64,000 bases of DNA, from contig JALDNG010000525.1 of assembly GCA_024349245.1 (NCBI GenBank), positions 1-64,000 on the forward strand, given 5' to 3'. Below the pieces are notes generated by a model. That model was not told the origin of the DNA. It searched no databases and saw only the letters and a list, made by a program, of their open reading frames with translations. Of the stretch, positions 9,910 to 22,970 are shown piece by piece. The position numbers and the translations under genes were made by a program. Position 1 is the stretch's first letter, and each line of letters starts with the position of its first letter. The stretch comes from Neodontobutis hainanensis (taxonomy: Eukaryota > Chordata > Actinopteri > Gobiiformes > Odontobutidae).

Positions 9910-12900
9910 TTATAGGTACCATCCTTCCATTTCTTCAAATGATGCCTGTGGAAATGCATTTATAGGTTTTTCTTTGTTTTTCTTTTGAACTCTATCAGCT
10001 TCATGAAGTAGTCTTTTGCCTTCCTGTGTCACGTATGTTCCATGATTTCTTCTGTACCATCGAAGAAATAGTAAGGACCCAAGAATTAAAACAAAACAAA
10101 GCAATATTAATGCAGCCACTAATACAGGAACCCATGAATCAGTGATTGAGGCAGGCACTGCTATCGTCGAGCCTGAGGAAACAACAGGTTCAACCCAAAT
10201 TCCACCTCCTCCGGGAACCATGTTAGGAGGAGTATCGATAAGTTTTGCTGGAGGAGCTACTGTTAAATTACCCACACAAACACCGGATGAAAGGCTATGA
10301 CCGACGTTTCTCTTAAATAATAAAACAAAGCTCACGTTATTTGCTCCTCCGACTGCTTTTAAAACATCTATAACTTCATAATTAGTTATGCCTTCGTATT
10401 GGAATCTAACCTTCATTCCTCCCAAACAGCCAATGAAAGGGTTTGCTGTGACAGTTGGATAATCATTTATCTTTACACCTTTTCCTAAAAATATCCATTT
10501 TGGATTATTAAGAGCCAGATCATCAACGTTATTAACAGCTATTTGAAAAATATTTTTAACTCCATTTATCTCCAAGGTAAATCGATAGTCTTCCAATTTA
10601 AATTTAATGACATAAACCTTTCCGCTTGTCAATGTAAAAGGAGGAAATGGATTGGTAAATCGATATGTATTTGGAACTATAGTTCTTTTAGGCCATAAAT
10701 TTAACCTCAACCTCAAATTATTTTGGTACACATCCATTATGATAAATACATTATGATCAATTCCTTGAAGTAAAAACAGCAATCCATTTGTTTTAGTTAT
10801 GAATGATATTGAGATTACAAATCCAATCACTTTATTTACGTTTGTAAACATATATGAAACACTATTCGAGGAAGCAGAGAAAATAACACCAACTTCGTTT
10901 TCACAATTTTTCCCATTGTATGGAGTTGTGCTACAATCACACAAATAATAGTTAAAGTGGTCAACACACTCCCCGAAATTGCACGGATTAAGAGAAGATA
11001 AACATGCACTTTTATCATCTGGGTATACACCTGACGAAATGACTTGTTGGCCAGAAACAGTTAGGGGCAAGTTTACAATTGCTCCATTGATTCTTAACCT
11101 CCTTATGATTCCTCTGTATCCAGAAAACATATTGTAAGGACTCCCGCCAATATAAAAAGGTGTGTTGTCCTTATTTATTTGAATAGGAGTCTCGTAGTTG
11201 TAAGAGACGCTTATTTTTTTCAATACATTATCAACTATCAGATATGCGAATTTTTGGTTGATTTTGAAGAACAGTTTGTGGAACTCCAAATTATCCAGTT
11301 CAATAGGTTTTGGGACGACCACGCTAAAATTATATTTGGTTGATCCAAAGGAAAAATAGACTGTGACTTCAGATTTACTTGTTAATTCAATCACATAATA
11401 TTCATTATTTGGTCGACCCTATGTTTTGAGAAAAAAATACTTGAGCAAAAATCATAACGTTTCCTTGTGCGCGATCAGTTTTAAATTCGTATTCAATTGT
11501 TCCAGGGTTGGCGAAATTTATCGTTTGGATTGCTAAATAGGAAAATATTTCTTGAAACGTTACAACGTTATACGATCCGACTAAAATTCATGTTGACCAT
11601 CCTTACTCGTTCCTGAACAAAGCAGAGGTCCAACTTCTACAGTAGCTGATTTTCCAGTTGATGATGATATGTCCATTGCCGTAATCCCAATAATTGGTAA
11701 ATAAGATTTCTCAGAAAATACTACAGTATCACTTCGTGTTATCCTTTCACCAGCATCACAATTGCATTTGTTATTATTATAACACTTTTGATCATCCACG
11801 TAACACTGACAAGTGGCATATCTAAACTGGTCGTTCCAGAATTGGTGGACTTTTCCGTCTCCTCCAGTCCAAACCAACTAAAATTAATCTTAAAATAAAA
11901 TCATACAAGTGTAACGTTGCCGGAAGTAATTTGTGACGATGAACATTCGTAGGTTACTTGTTGACTACAATATCGACTGTTAAGTGTTAAAAGTTGAAGT
12001 TCTTCAAAAGTGAGTGCGTAAGGAACACTGAATGACGTCGGTTCATTTGTTAGACTAATTTTTCCGCTCGGTAAAAGATTATCCACCTGTGTCACGACAC
12101 CGTTTGGATTGGAAGCCTCCATATTGTTGCATAAAACACCAACTGGATTAAATGGCCCGATTCCGTCGACATCTATAAATTGCTTCCCGGGTTCTTTGTA
12201 ACCGCAAGCAAACATATATGCACAGGATAAAAAGTAATGAGCGTCGTCACAAACATCACCAGGATAACTGGCAGGACATGTACAACTGAACGTATTTTGT
12301 TGTAGCGTGCAAAAACCCGAATGCTGACATGGATTCGGAACACATTGGTCAGGGAACAAGCATCCGTTCATCGTTATATTTTTTTGTTCTGTTGATGAAG
12401 TTAAAATATATCGGGATCCATCAACTGTCAAGTTGTTGATACAACCTATAAAACCATATCCCCCAAATTTTATGTCTCGACTTGTATCGTAGCTGAAGGA
12501 CGACATCGTTGTAACGATCTCATCGTCTACCCCGAAGACGACAATAGGCTCTTCTGTTGTGCTCTTACCAGGTAGCTGAACAATTATCTAGACTTAGTTG
12601 CTCAAAATACTCTGTGCCACTGTCCATCATTTACCTTTACAGAGGGTAAAAAAGCATTGATATAGTTGATTTTTCAAAGTCTAATGACATGAAAAATGAT
12701 CCATCAGTAATCGATATGTTGAGAGTGCTTAAACCATCATTATGAAACAAAATTGTTGAATAGTTCAAATATATGATGATATTAAAAATCAATATTAAGC
12801 CCTAAATTTATATTAAACCAATAAAATACACTAGAATCTGTTTGTCTATTCAGCATTATATAACTATCTGAACTTAAAAAGCTTATTGGGGAAAAAGGTT

Positions 12901-13537
12901 CCGGTGTACAAAATCCAATACTTGCGTTTGCATACGGATCATATAATAAATTCACGTTGTTCCAAACGGCTGTTTCAATGCAGCCAATAAACCCTGTTTT
13001 GGACAACGACATCTGACGATTAAATATCGATATGTCATGATATCCACCAACATAGGCTTGATTTATTTTAAAAACAAGTTCAATTGAACTAACTGCTGGC
13101 CATGATACCAGAGCAGATTGTTTCCCTCTATCGAGAACCAGCATCATTGAGTTAGTTTCTCGATAAACTTCAATTTGATGTGGTTTACCATCAGCTAAGC
13201 CTGACCCTATATATCCAACATATGGCTCCTGCCGAACTTGTCCAATATACATCACAGATAATCTGTTTTAATAACCAAAATTGACCTTATTACTGCATGA
13301 TAAAGTTCTAGGAGCAAATAATTTTCATTTCCTCTGCAATACAATAAAATTCCATTATGATTCCGTGTCCAGAAAACGATGGAAAAATAGTCGGTATTTC
13401 TAAGGTGGGAATATTTTAATGAATTCAATAAAAATCCATCTTGAGTTATATTCCATGCCCCTGAGCTAACTCTTCATAAAATTACCTTGTGATGTCAATA
13501 AATTATTCAGGTATAATAGACTGGCAAATACTATCAT
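9910..13537 (-). CDS. Contactin-associated protein / neurexin-IV homologue (Caspr family)
   Basis: Single-pass membrane adhesion protein of about 1153 residues from eight exons. Introns: 13461-13485 (25 nt), 13263-13285 (23), 12802-12829 (28), 12588-12610 (23), 11878-11906 (29), 11581-11597 (17, uncertain) and 11419-11440 (22). Order: signal peptide (M-I-V-F-A-S-L-L...), LamG, LamG, EGF (C-V-P-N-P-C-Q-H-S-G), fibrinogen-like region (D-V-D-G-I-G-P-F), the Caspr-specific C-x-C...C-N-C-D-A-G and G-P-L-L-C block, LamG, EGF (near residue 800), LamG, a transmembrane helix near 1075-1100 and a 50-residue tail. The tail has a basic juxtamembrane patch (R-W-Y-R-R-N-H-G-T-Y) like protein-4.1-binding sites and ends E-G-W-Y-L, like the PDZ-binding ends of Caspr proteins. 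The usual N-terminal discoidin domain is absent. A one-base frame break at the A6 run 12648-12653 is probably an assembly error. Caspr proteins build septate or paranodal junctions. Confidence 0.88.
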
Positions 13538-16500
13538 TTCTAACAAAGTAATGAATGAAAATCAATGATCGAAAAAACACACACCGTCAGCGAGTTTCTT
13601 TTGAAAATGAATTTCGTTGTTATAGCGACATAAATTGCATTGCGATTTATCATTTTATTTGATTGTCTTCCATCCTTAAAATTTTTCAAAAAATTTTTGA
13701 TTGCTATGAAGGTGTCACTAATTTCCATCAATTAAATAATAATTTGGAGAGTTCTCCGTTAATTATAATTAAATTCGAAAAACTAATATTTAATTTTCAT
13801 CAAAAGAAACAGACAAGAAATCGGCAAAATCATGCTAATGGTAGTTATCATCTAATTTAACCGTTTTCCGAAAGCTTTGTTGTTATACGCCACGTAAAAA
13901 CGTAACTGACAAAACATAATTAAAATCTACTGGAATTTTTAAGACTTAAAATCTTAATATTTAAATTTGAACATTATTCTTTTCAGACATGTTAAAAGGA
14001 TCAATGTAACGTTGATGTAAATGGTTGAACTTTGACCATAAATTACTTTTAAACGTAAATGAAATATCTAAATGTAGTGATGCTTATTTTGTTTTATGAA
14101 AAATAAAACTAAGAATCATACGCTTGTGCAAAATATTCCAAAACGGGCAATTGTGCATAGTTTTCCATTGTTTTTATTTGATTTTTAAATTCCTCATTGT
14201 GTATGAATAAAAATTAACTGATGTAAACCATTTTCAATTTGCAAAAATGTGACATTTAGACTTTATCTTGTCATAAATTTCAATTGTTTCATGCTTGAAT
14301 TTTGTTGACGATAAAAATTCATTTTGAAAAAAATTCAATTCATAGACAAATGGGACTAATTTAAAATCCTAAAGGTCTAAAAATGGGTTAAAGTTTTCTA
14401 AATTTAAAAGCAGTTTTAATAGTTGATAATTACACAATTAGTTTTTGGGAATGCGATGAAAATGAAAATATTTTGAGATAAAAAAGTGTTAAAATGAAGA
14501 TTAAATAACGAATTAATTTGGAGTTACTAAAAAATAAACATAAAATTTGAATACCTGAGCAGAATTATGCAACGATCTAGTAAGCTATTTATGAACCATG
14601 GAAAATTCTCGAAATAAATGTGAAAAATTGAGTCATTATTGGTTCAGTTATAAATTAAAAATTATCAATCGAAGTTTTGTAACTTAACACCTCGTTTTTT
14701 TAAAACAATAGAGCTGATTGTTTTTCAAGAATGAACCAAAGATGGTTTGAAGCTTAAACATTAAAAGCCCTTTTTATGAATCTATGTACATTTTGAAAGT
14801 AGCTCTAGGCCAAATAAAATGCTTTAAATATTTAACGAATCGCGCGTTTAAAATTGATAAAATCTAATTTCTTTGTAATTTTTCTTGTGATTCATAATAG
14901 GCATCTTTTTAAAATAAAGATAATAGGTATTGTTCACAAACAAAAGAGAATTGTTATTTTAGCTTTTAACTGTTTTGATAAATTATATGTTTTAATAATA
15001 CAGCTAAATTAAATATTTTAAATTTTGACATAAAATTGGAGGAACATATTTTATTTAATGATCGCGGGTTCGATTTTGATAGATTTTAAACCTACGTTAT
15101 ATAATGTTTGCCTTGAATGCATAAAATATTGATTGATTTAAAATTCAAACGTCAGAAAGAAAATCGACAAAGCTATGCATTCTTTTGATGTTAGGTTTAA
15201 TTAAAATGTTCAAAATTGTTTTTTTAATGTTAGATGAATTATTTGAATTTAATTCTTATTTCGAGAGGGCACACTTTTATCTCGTTTAAATTTTAAGTTT
15301 AGTGGAGGTTTGTAAAGGTTTGCTTAAGCTGACGAACATGTTAAACACATAATAAAGTAATTAACATGAAAAACATAAATAAAATTTAACATATATGTCG
15401 TTTATGTGATAAAAAAGTGTTTTAAGGGAGGATTAAAATCTTAAACAAGAAAAAATGTACTTGTTACACATGGTCAATTGAAAAAATTACAAAAGTCTCT
15501 GCTATGATACGTCAACGATTAATATTAAATTACTCAAAATATTATAGCTCATGTAAAATGCCAAATTTTTTGTTTATCGAAACGTATTCCAGTTTTATCT
15601 GTTGAATAATTCATATATATGAAAATTTTATCTCTAAATACATGGCTACTGGAGCACTGCACTGAACGATGTATTTTCAGGGATTTATGTGTCAGAAAAC
15701 TAGACAGAAATAAATAAAATTTTCATGGCCTTTAATTTTGTATTTCATTATGATTTAAACAAGTGTTGAACTTAAATGCCATGACTTGGTGTGAACGCAC
15801 CTACTTGAGAGAAATTCAACTTTAGGCTCATATTCCTCCTAAGCCGTAACGGCAGATGGGCGCTTGATAAATAAAATCATCAACCATGAAGGGGAAGGAA
15901 TTTTTAAAATATTTACGCGATTTGTGATATTGCGCTTGTTTACTTGCTAAAAGAATCTCCAGAACACATGATACTATCTACTAGAGCAGTTTATACCACA
16001 ACTTAGCACCACCAATTTTGAAATTGTTTCAGTATATTCTTAAATAAAGTTTAAGCAACCATAACATACTCAGCAAAAGTTATATTTTGTTTTGTCAACC
16101 AATTTTAGCTGCATGTTTTCAGTTAACTCGTCGAATCTTCGCTTCACATCGCAACGAAAGGAAAATTTTTATCATTTCGTAAAACGTTGATAGCTGTTTA
16201 TGCAAACGTAGATAACTCAAAACTGCACACGCGCGCACAATAAGGAAACAATTTTACTACAAACGTTTCATATATTTTAACCTAAAAATATGAGGAATAT
16301 AAAAACTGTAACATTATTTTCTTTCAAAACAACGAATCTGAAAATATAACTTAAACTACATAAGTAAATTGAATGAGATAGCTCGTCATTCCAACGGGTC
16401 ATCTATGGCATCACAAGTAAAGCGGGTTATTTTTGAGTAGTTTAAATTACAAACAAATACTTAATAAGTTCCTGGAGCCTATTATTTCCTACAAACTGTA

Positions 16501-19500
16501 AATTGTTTAAATTTATTTATTTTATGAAAATATATATTGGTTAAAAAATCATATTTTCAAAATAAAATTCTTTTTGATCATATTTCCTGTATATTAAGCA
16601 ATTTCTCCCAAACAAGATATTTTATCAGAAATTTTATAAGTTACTTTGACCATACTTGATGATAAGCTCAAATTTATTTTTGTTTATATTCAATGAATTT
16701 TTTGCGCGCTCTTTTCACATGAAACTGGCTCGTCTCATTCATCGGCCTGTTTAAAATTCACATATGAAGAATTTAAAAAAATCTCGTCATTAAACTCAAA
16801 ATATTAGGAAAAAGTGAATTTCCCATCTGGGGTTTAAATTTATGAAAAATCATTTTGTTTGTTTGAAAACGACTTAATGAGTGCTTGTTAGTTTATCAAA
16901 AGAATCGTGATATCTTAAAAACGTTTTCACAATATTGATCGAAGCAGTTGCGTGTAACTGACCATTCTTATCTAGTCGTGATTTTTTTGAATTATGAATT
17001 TTTGAGCAATTGTATTTTCGATCATCTTCCAAGATACTAATCACCGCCAATTACATAAGCCAGAAATTCTCAGTGGTTTACTCGAACAGGTTTCAAGACT
17101 GAAATATCTTACAAAATTTAAGGCATCATTCATTTTTGGTGTTTTTTTGTTTTGAAATGAAATAGAGCGAGAGCATAAGATATGGATTCTTTAAAGAGAA
17201 AAAATAAGTTTACAAAAACCTTTGAAGTAAAAGCTCGTTGAGTCGCTACCCCTCTGTATCACGTTTTAACACTAAAACATGGAATAGTTTTATATACTGC
17301 CTTTATAACTTGAAATGTGAAGGAACTAAAGAGAAAATCTGAAATCCATGAACGTTGATTTCTATTTTTCTTAAAATTTTCATGCATTGTAACAAAAATT
17401 ATTGATACGAAAACATTGTCTGTGTCTCATTAGTTTTGTGAACTGTGTAAAAAGAATTTAAAGTTAATATTTTAAAATTTGCCCCTTTATTTGAATTAAT
17501 TTATCTGCATATAATTACGGAAAAGAGCATATTAATATCCGATTGCGAATTGGCGATATAATAAAGCCTAAAAAATATGTTCAGCCTAATTTTAGGACTT
17601 TAAAGGGTTTACAATCCGAAATTCACAACTTGCTACAAATATTCTATGGGATGAATTTTCTAACAAGATTCAATCAGTTCAACACATTTTCATCGAATAG
17701 TGTGGTATGCATACAACCGGCAAAAGAAACGTTGATGAAATAAAAAAGAAGAGTTATTAAAGAACGGCTTCACCTCTTTTCGGAAAATTTTAATTTACCA
17801 ATGACAAACTAACGTCGACATTTTTTGGTAAAATCGATACAGATTTGGTTTTTATCATTTCCAAGCCTCATTTTTTCCATAGAGAAACAACTGACTCAAT
17901 TGCAAAGTGTGATTTTATCAAAGATGAAGTATTTGTTTAATTATCCTCGGTTTAATGAATCTAAAAATTGTAAAACAGGCGTTGAATATGCGCGCTAAAT
18001 TGAAGAATTAACGTATTCACAACAAAATTATGTTCATGTAACATAAACCGCCAATTTTGTTTTTTGTAAATATGCAAAATTTTTGATAACTATTCAAGGT
18101 AATTAACTTTGTATGTGATTTTTAAAGAATTTTTATTGTCTTTTCTAACTTGATAGAAATATAACGATAAAAAGTAATGTTTTATTCTAAGATGACGTAC
18201 TCGTAAAAATTTTTGGGAAATTAGGCAAATTTCATGTTTAAATTTATACGGCTGATATTGATGCTTTATATAAGTAGTGCTTAACCATAGAGCACGCATT
18301 AACTTATTTTAATGAATATTTGTGTTCAAATAAAACTGGAATATTATGAGTCTATATTTTTCAATTTATTCACGGTGCGGAAAATACTTGAATTTTGAAC
18401 TGATTGCAGCATTTTATTTGATTCATTTACAGTGTCAAATATTTAGTTTTTTTATTTGTAACTTCAATCCTACTTTAGTACCTATGAAATTTATTTAAAA
18501 TTAAATATCTCAAAATAAGATCCAAAAATTCGAATAATTAAAAAGAATTTGGAAAACACAAAATCGATTTATTTATAAAGATCTAACGTGAGGTAAAAAT
18601 TGTGAAAATTAAAAATTTAAGAGATACCCCAAACGCTTTTGGTGCTGAATTTTAAAAATAGAATCACGAGCGAAAGTGCCAAAATGTAATTGAAATCCAA
18701 AATTATTTTATGAAATAATGGCTATATTACACGTGCGCAATTAAAAAATTTGCTATAACACGTTACATTTCAATTATTAAATTAAACGCACTACTCACAA
18801 ATATGATTATAAAATTAACGAAAAATTATAGATTAACCTTTTTTATACGTACAGCTAAAAGTGGTAGTTATGCGTAACGTATGTCTAGATCATAAAAGTT
18901 AAAAGTTGAAGAATTTAAATAAATAAAATATGCATAATCCTTCTCTCGTGGTGTAATTCCACGAAACCAAACATAAGAATAAAGTTTGACATTATTAAAA
19001 TTATACCTGGTTAAATGGATGACTTCAGGAATAACAGGTATTTGTGATATAGCTCCTTTTTATGGTTATAAAGTCAAAATGTATACAGATCAAGTGACGG
19101 AGGAGAAAAAGTCATTTTGGTATTTTATATCATGGGCTTTTCATCGTTTAGGGCTTCTGTTTACATATTATTTTTTTCGACGAAAGAAGCGAATATTCTG
19201 AATTATCAATGCGTGTAAATAAATCACAAAAATTTATTGATATGGTCAAAACTGGCAATTCGTCTTTGAATAATTTTTATCTTTGTCAACAAAACAAAGC
19301 AACACAATGACCTTAATCCAGAAAAAATCATTTCCATGATGTGGTTTATTTACTTATTCGAATATCTAGAAGTTAATCCTGGTATATATTTGATAATCTT
19401 ACGACTCTAAGTACTTGTGAAACAATTTCAAGTCGTTGAGGTAAATTCAATTATTTGAGTTTTACATAAAAATCCTTGAAACAGGAAAATATTATTTTTA

Positions 19501-20330
19501 ATTTGATCTCAAAATATTAAAAAGGACTCGAGTAGTTAACACAAGTTCATAAAAAAACGAGAAAAACTGGAATTCACAACGACGAAATTTTGTTAAAGTC
19601 TGATAAATTTACCAGAAGAATGGTTCATCTTAGTGTTTTATCATAACTCACACACTTAAAGTTAAACGAAGGAGAGCTGAAAATAACACACTTTGAAGGT
19701 TTAGTTAATAAAAAATTAAGAAAAAATGTTGATTCATGTGTTCATATTTTAAACAGCTTCGTTATAGTTGTCGAATTTCGAAAGATAATCATGGTAGTCT
19801 ACAGCTAATTTTCCATAGTGTCGACGTTGAATTTAACAATGATTTATTGATACTTATAGATTTATAACGTTTCTGAGATTTTCATAGATTTTTTAACTAA
19901 AAAGAGAACTTCAAGTTAAACGTGTTTATAAGGTTCCTTCTAAATTTTAAATCATATTAAAAAAGCCAATTTATTTAATTTTTATGATTATAAAAATAAT
20001 TTTAAAAGCGAAACTGTTCCTGTGTGTAAAATTACACCCATTTTTTAAATATTGAACAACTTACCAATTTATTTTTACTCAGAGAAGGTCTCAAAATTAA
20101 AAAACGAATTCTTTCATTCCCAACCTAAAAGGTACCAGGTTACTTCAGAGGTTGAGTGTGCAGTTTCAAACAAATTTACGTGTGACTTTACCGCGTATTA
20201 TTCCCAAATTTCCTAGAAATAAAATAAAGTTGAGTGAAGAGTCGTTTATAAATTAATATAGTGTCGGGAAATGAGTTTTACCTGGAAATAGAACCATTTA
20301 AACAATGATGTTCGGGAAATACAAACCTGT
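13538..20330. other. Long AT-rich, gene-poor stretch
   Basis: About 6.8 kb dominated by A/T, with stops in every frame. Two weak patches were noted: 17543-17743 (+), an open frame with G-D-I-I-K-P-K-K-Y, and 18986-19201 (+), an open frame whose second half (V-T-E-E-K-K-S-F-W-Y-F) looks like a small membrane protein with an R-R-K-K end. Neither has a recognisable domain or a supported start, so they are not called. A slightly GC-richer patch at 15780-15990 gave no consistent frame. Confidence 0.4.
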
Positions 20331-20545
20331 TTATATAGGTTTAATTTGATCGTATTCGAGCACCTCCTTTGGTATGATCTTGTTGTCAGACTTCTGAACT
20401 AAATTAACTCTCTTAGACATGATAAGGTTATCCAGATTATGCTTTGAAAACGCCTTATAAAGAAAGAACGGAATGCGTATTTTTGAACACAAACCGCCTC
20501 CAGGTTAATTTCGACGAGCCTCTTAACATGCTAGGTTTGATTTTA
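20331..20545 (-). other. Unassigned coding-like exon(s)
   Basis: On the minus strand 20455-20331 reads S-K-H-N-L-D-N-L-I-M-S-K-R and then K-I-I-P-K-E-V-L-E-Y-D-Q, ending at a stop at 20331-20333. Upstream, 20545-20475 reads M-L-R-G-S-S-K-L-T-W-R-R-F in the same direction. A 41-nt (or 16-nt) GT-AG segment would join them in phase 0. The composition is protein-like against an AT-rich background, but I do not recognise the family. Confidence 0.35.
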
Positions 20546-21340
20546 AAACCCGGAACGTGTTTAAAACATATTTAGAATTTATTATTGTATATTTAGCTAA
20601 AAATACAAAAATCAGTGATTATGATCCACGTTTGCTCCAGACGTATAATTTTGAATTTCAATGTCTGAATGGTCACACGACGTTTTGGAAAATGACTGAA
20701 ATGTTGGTTGAATAAATCTCATAAATTTCAAAATTATCTTGTCCCATTTTAGTTTGAATTCATAAAAAGAAAATGGTCTTCAATGAAAAATTCAAGTGGC
20801 TATCTGATCTTTTTAGCTGCATTCGTATTTAGTGTCATTTTTGGGTGGGTAGCTTGGGAAGTTAAAACTTGTTACATTCGAACGTAACACCAGAGCGGGT
20901 TCTCAACTGATCATTAACACGTGTTCACAATCAAAAGTTATTTTTACATTCATAAAACATGACCCCAACGTAGCAAACGCGATGTTAGAATGTCGAAAAA
21001 CTTGCTGAATTGTCTGTTTTAAATGCAATCTCCGTTTATCTTTAGAGAGCTAGTTCTTTATTTTGAATTTAACTGAGACAAAGATAAACTGCTAACATTA
21101 ACGAGTAAAAGTCTCGAAACCGTCGAACTCACTTAACTCTGTGAGGTTGTTTTTAATTTTTACAATGGCATTGAGGCTTTGGTTAAATCTTTTAAACAAA
21201 AAGTTAGCTTTGAATTTTACCCTTTTGGTCGAACTTAGATTTAATTTTACCTTGATATATGTTAAACCGAACAATGCCTCAAAGTTACCACTTTCCAGAA
21301 TTTTCTATTCGGCACACTGTTTCGTTTGGTATTTTTTCGT

Positions 21341-21740
21341 TTCAAGTGATTATCTGGTAAAAAATTCAACAACCCTAGAAAAATGATTGGTAGAGGTATC
21401 TACGGAAGCTTGATTCGTAACCCAAGTTAAAATACAGAATAAAGGCAAAAATATACGTACGCCTTTTCTTAATTCTTGGGAGTACCGTGATGGCTCACAC
21501 ACATATGGACATTTTATTGCGGAGCTAGTTTGTAGAATTGAAGTTTCCCACTGAGCATGAACCTCGTAGATTTCTACCAAGGTAACTCTTCTCCTTTTCA
21601 CCCACGACGCAATGACAAGTTAAAACAAAGATGAGATGTATGTCGCCATAAAATTTTGCCCTCACCTTTCTATTTCTTTCAAAGTCGAAATTCACGCCAT
21701 TGGTTATTTCAATTTAATCCTCAAAAGGTGTTCAAAAGTA
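21341..21740 (-). other. Unassigned coding-like segment
   Basis: Two overlapping minus-strand frames are open for 60-80 codons in sequence clearly richer in G+C than its surroundings. One contains V-E-I-Y-E-V-H-A-Q-W and C-P-Y-V-C-E-P-S-R-Y; the other contains N-F-D-F-E-R-N-R-K and C-H-C-V-V-G-E-K. I could not decide which is used or place introns. It may be a real exon or a transposon piece. Confidence 0.25.
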
Positions 21741-22970
21741 TCAATGGAACAATCATTGAAACGGATCTATGTATTTGATATTTGGTTTGCGCTGAAGTGA
21801 CGTATCCTAAAATACGTGCAATTTAAAGTTAAGGAAGGAGCACAAATTTTGTCCTTATTTTTATGATCCGTAAGAGAGTTTGTCCCTTTTTGCTGAAGCT
21901 ATATTTTGAGACAAACGGTGCGATAAAAGTCCATTCAAAATAAATTCGACCAAAAATGAAGCTGGATTTAGATTTGTAGTAAGGCATATGTTTTATTTAT
22001 CATGACTTATAAACAGAAAATGTGTATGCGTGTTATTATTCCTTCATAAATTTAATAAGTTTAAATATTTTGTTAAAGTTTAAAAAAGCTGTAAATCAAC
22101 ACATTAAGAGCTTATAGTAAAGAGTCTCACAAAATGTGTCACATGTATTTTAGAAACGCTGTAAAGGTTGAATTATAGTCATAAAATATCCACTTAAACA
22201 ATTTCCAATTTGAAAAGAGTCAAAAGCAACTCCTGAAGTTTTATTAAATAGTTTAAATTTTACAGCACTAAGAAGTGAACGAAGTTGATAAAAATATCGA
22301 AATGAACGAATTATTTCCACACATTGGCAGGTGGGCGAAACCCTGCTCAAAGATTGTTGCGATTTTCAATTTTAAAATATTTTCATTTGAATAAATATAA
22401 AGGGCTGAATGAAGCAGAAATTAAAACAGTCGTTTATATTCTGAAGACAATTGCCATTTTTTACTCCAAAAATTTGATTATCTTTAAAACACAATTTGCA
22501 ATTTATTATGCTTCGAGAAATGTAAGGAATTTTTAATATCTCCATTAGATAGGTTAAGCCTGCTTTTAAGCATATTTGGCTTTTAAAAATATGAATGAAA
22601 TTCAATGAATAAATTTTTAAAATTAACCGCATATTTTGACTTTAATCGCAGTTTGATAATTTGAGTCTCAATGTTTCATTCATTTCATAAAGCCCCTTGT
22701 TACGATCATGATGATAATTTTGATATATTTCCTTTATATTTACATAAATTAAGGCGATTATCGTCTGACACAATTATGCTCAACATGTTTATTCACCATT
22801 TATCACATTAAAGCAATGATATAACCGATGGTCATTCTGGCATCGCTATAAAATAGCTTGAAGTTTTTGAAAAAAATGAATGAACAAAAAATTTAAAGAA
22901 AATAATAAATAAAGAATACTTTAATTTTATGTTTCTAGGCTTTCACCGTGAATAAATTATCATATATTCT

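Noticed and set aside
12802..12818. 17-nt GT-AG segment in the second LamG exon of Caspr
   Set aside because: It does not give a consistent phase. The 28-nt intron 12802-12829 sharing the same acceptor does.
15058..15085. GGTTCGA motif resembling a tRNA T-arm
   Set aside because: The flanks do not pair into a T-stem, and no D-arm, anticodon arm or acceptor stem could be drawn.
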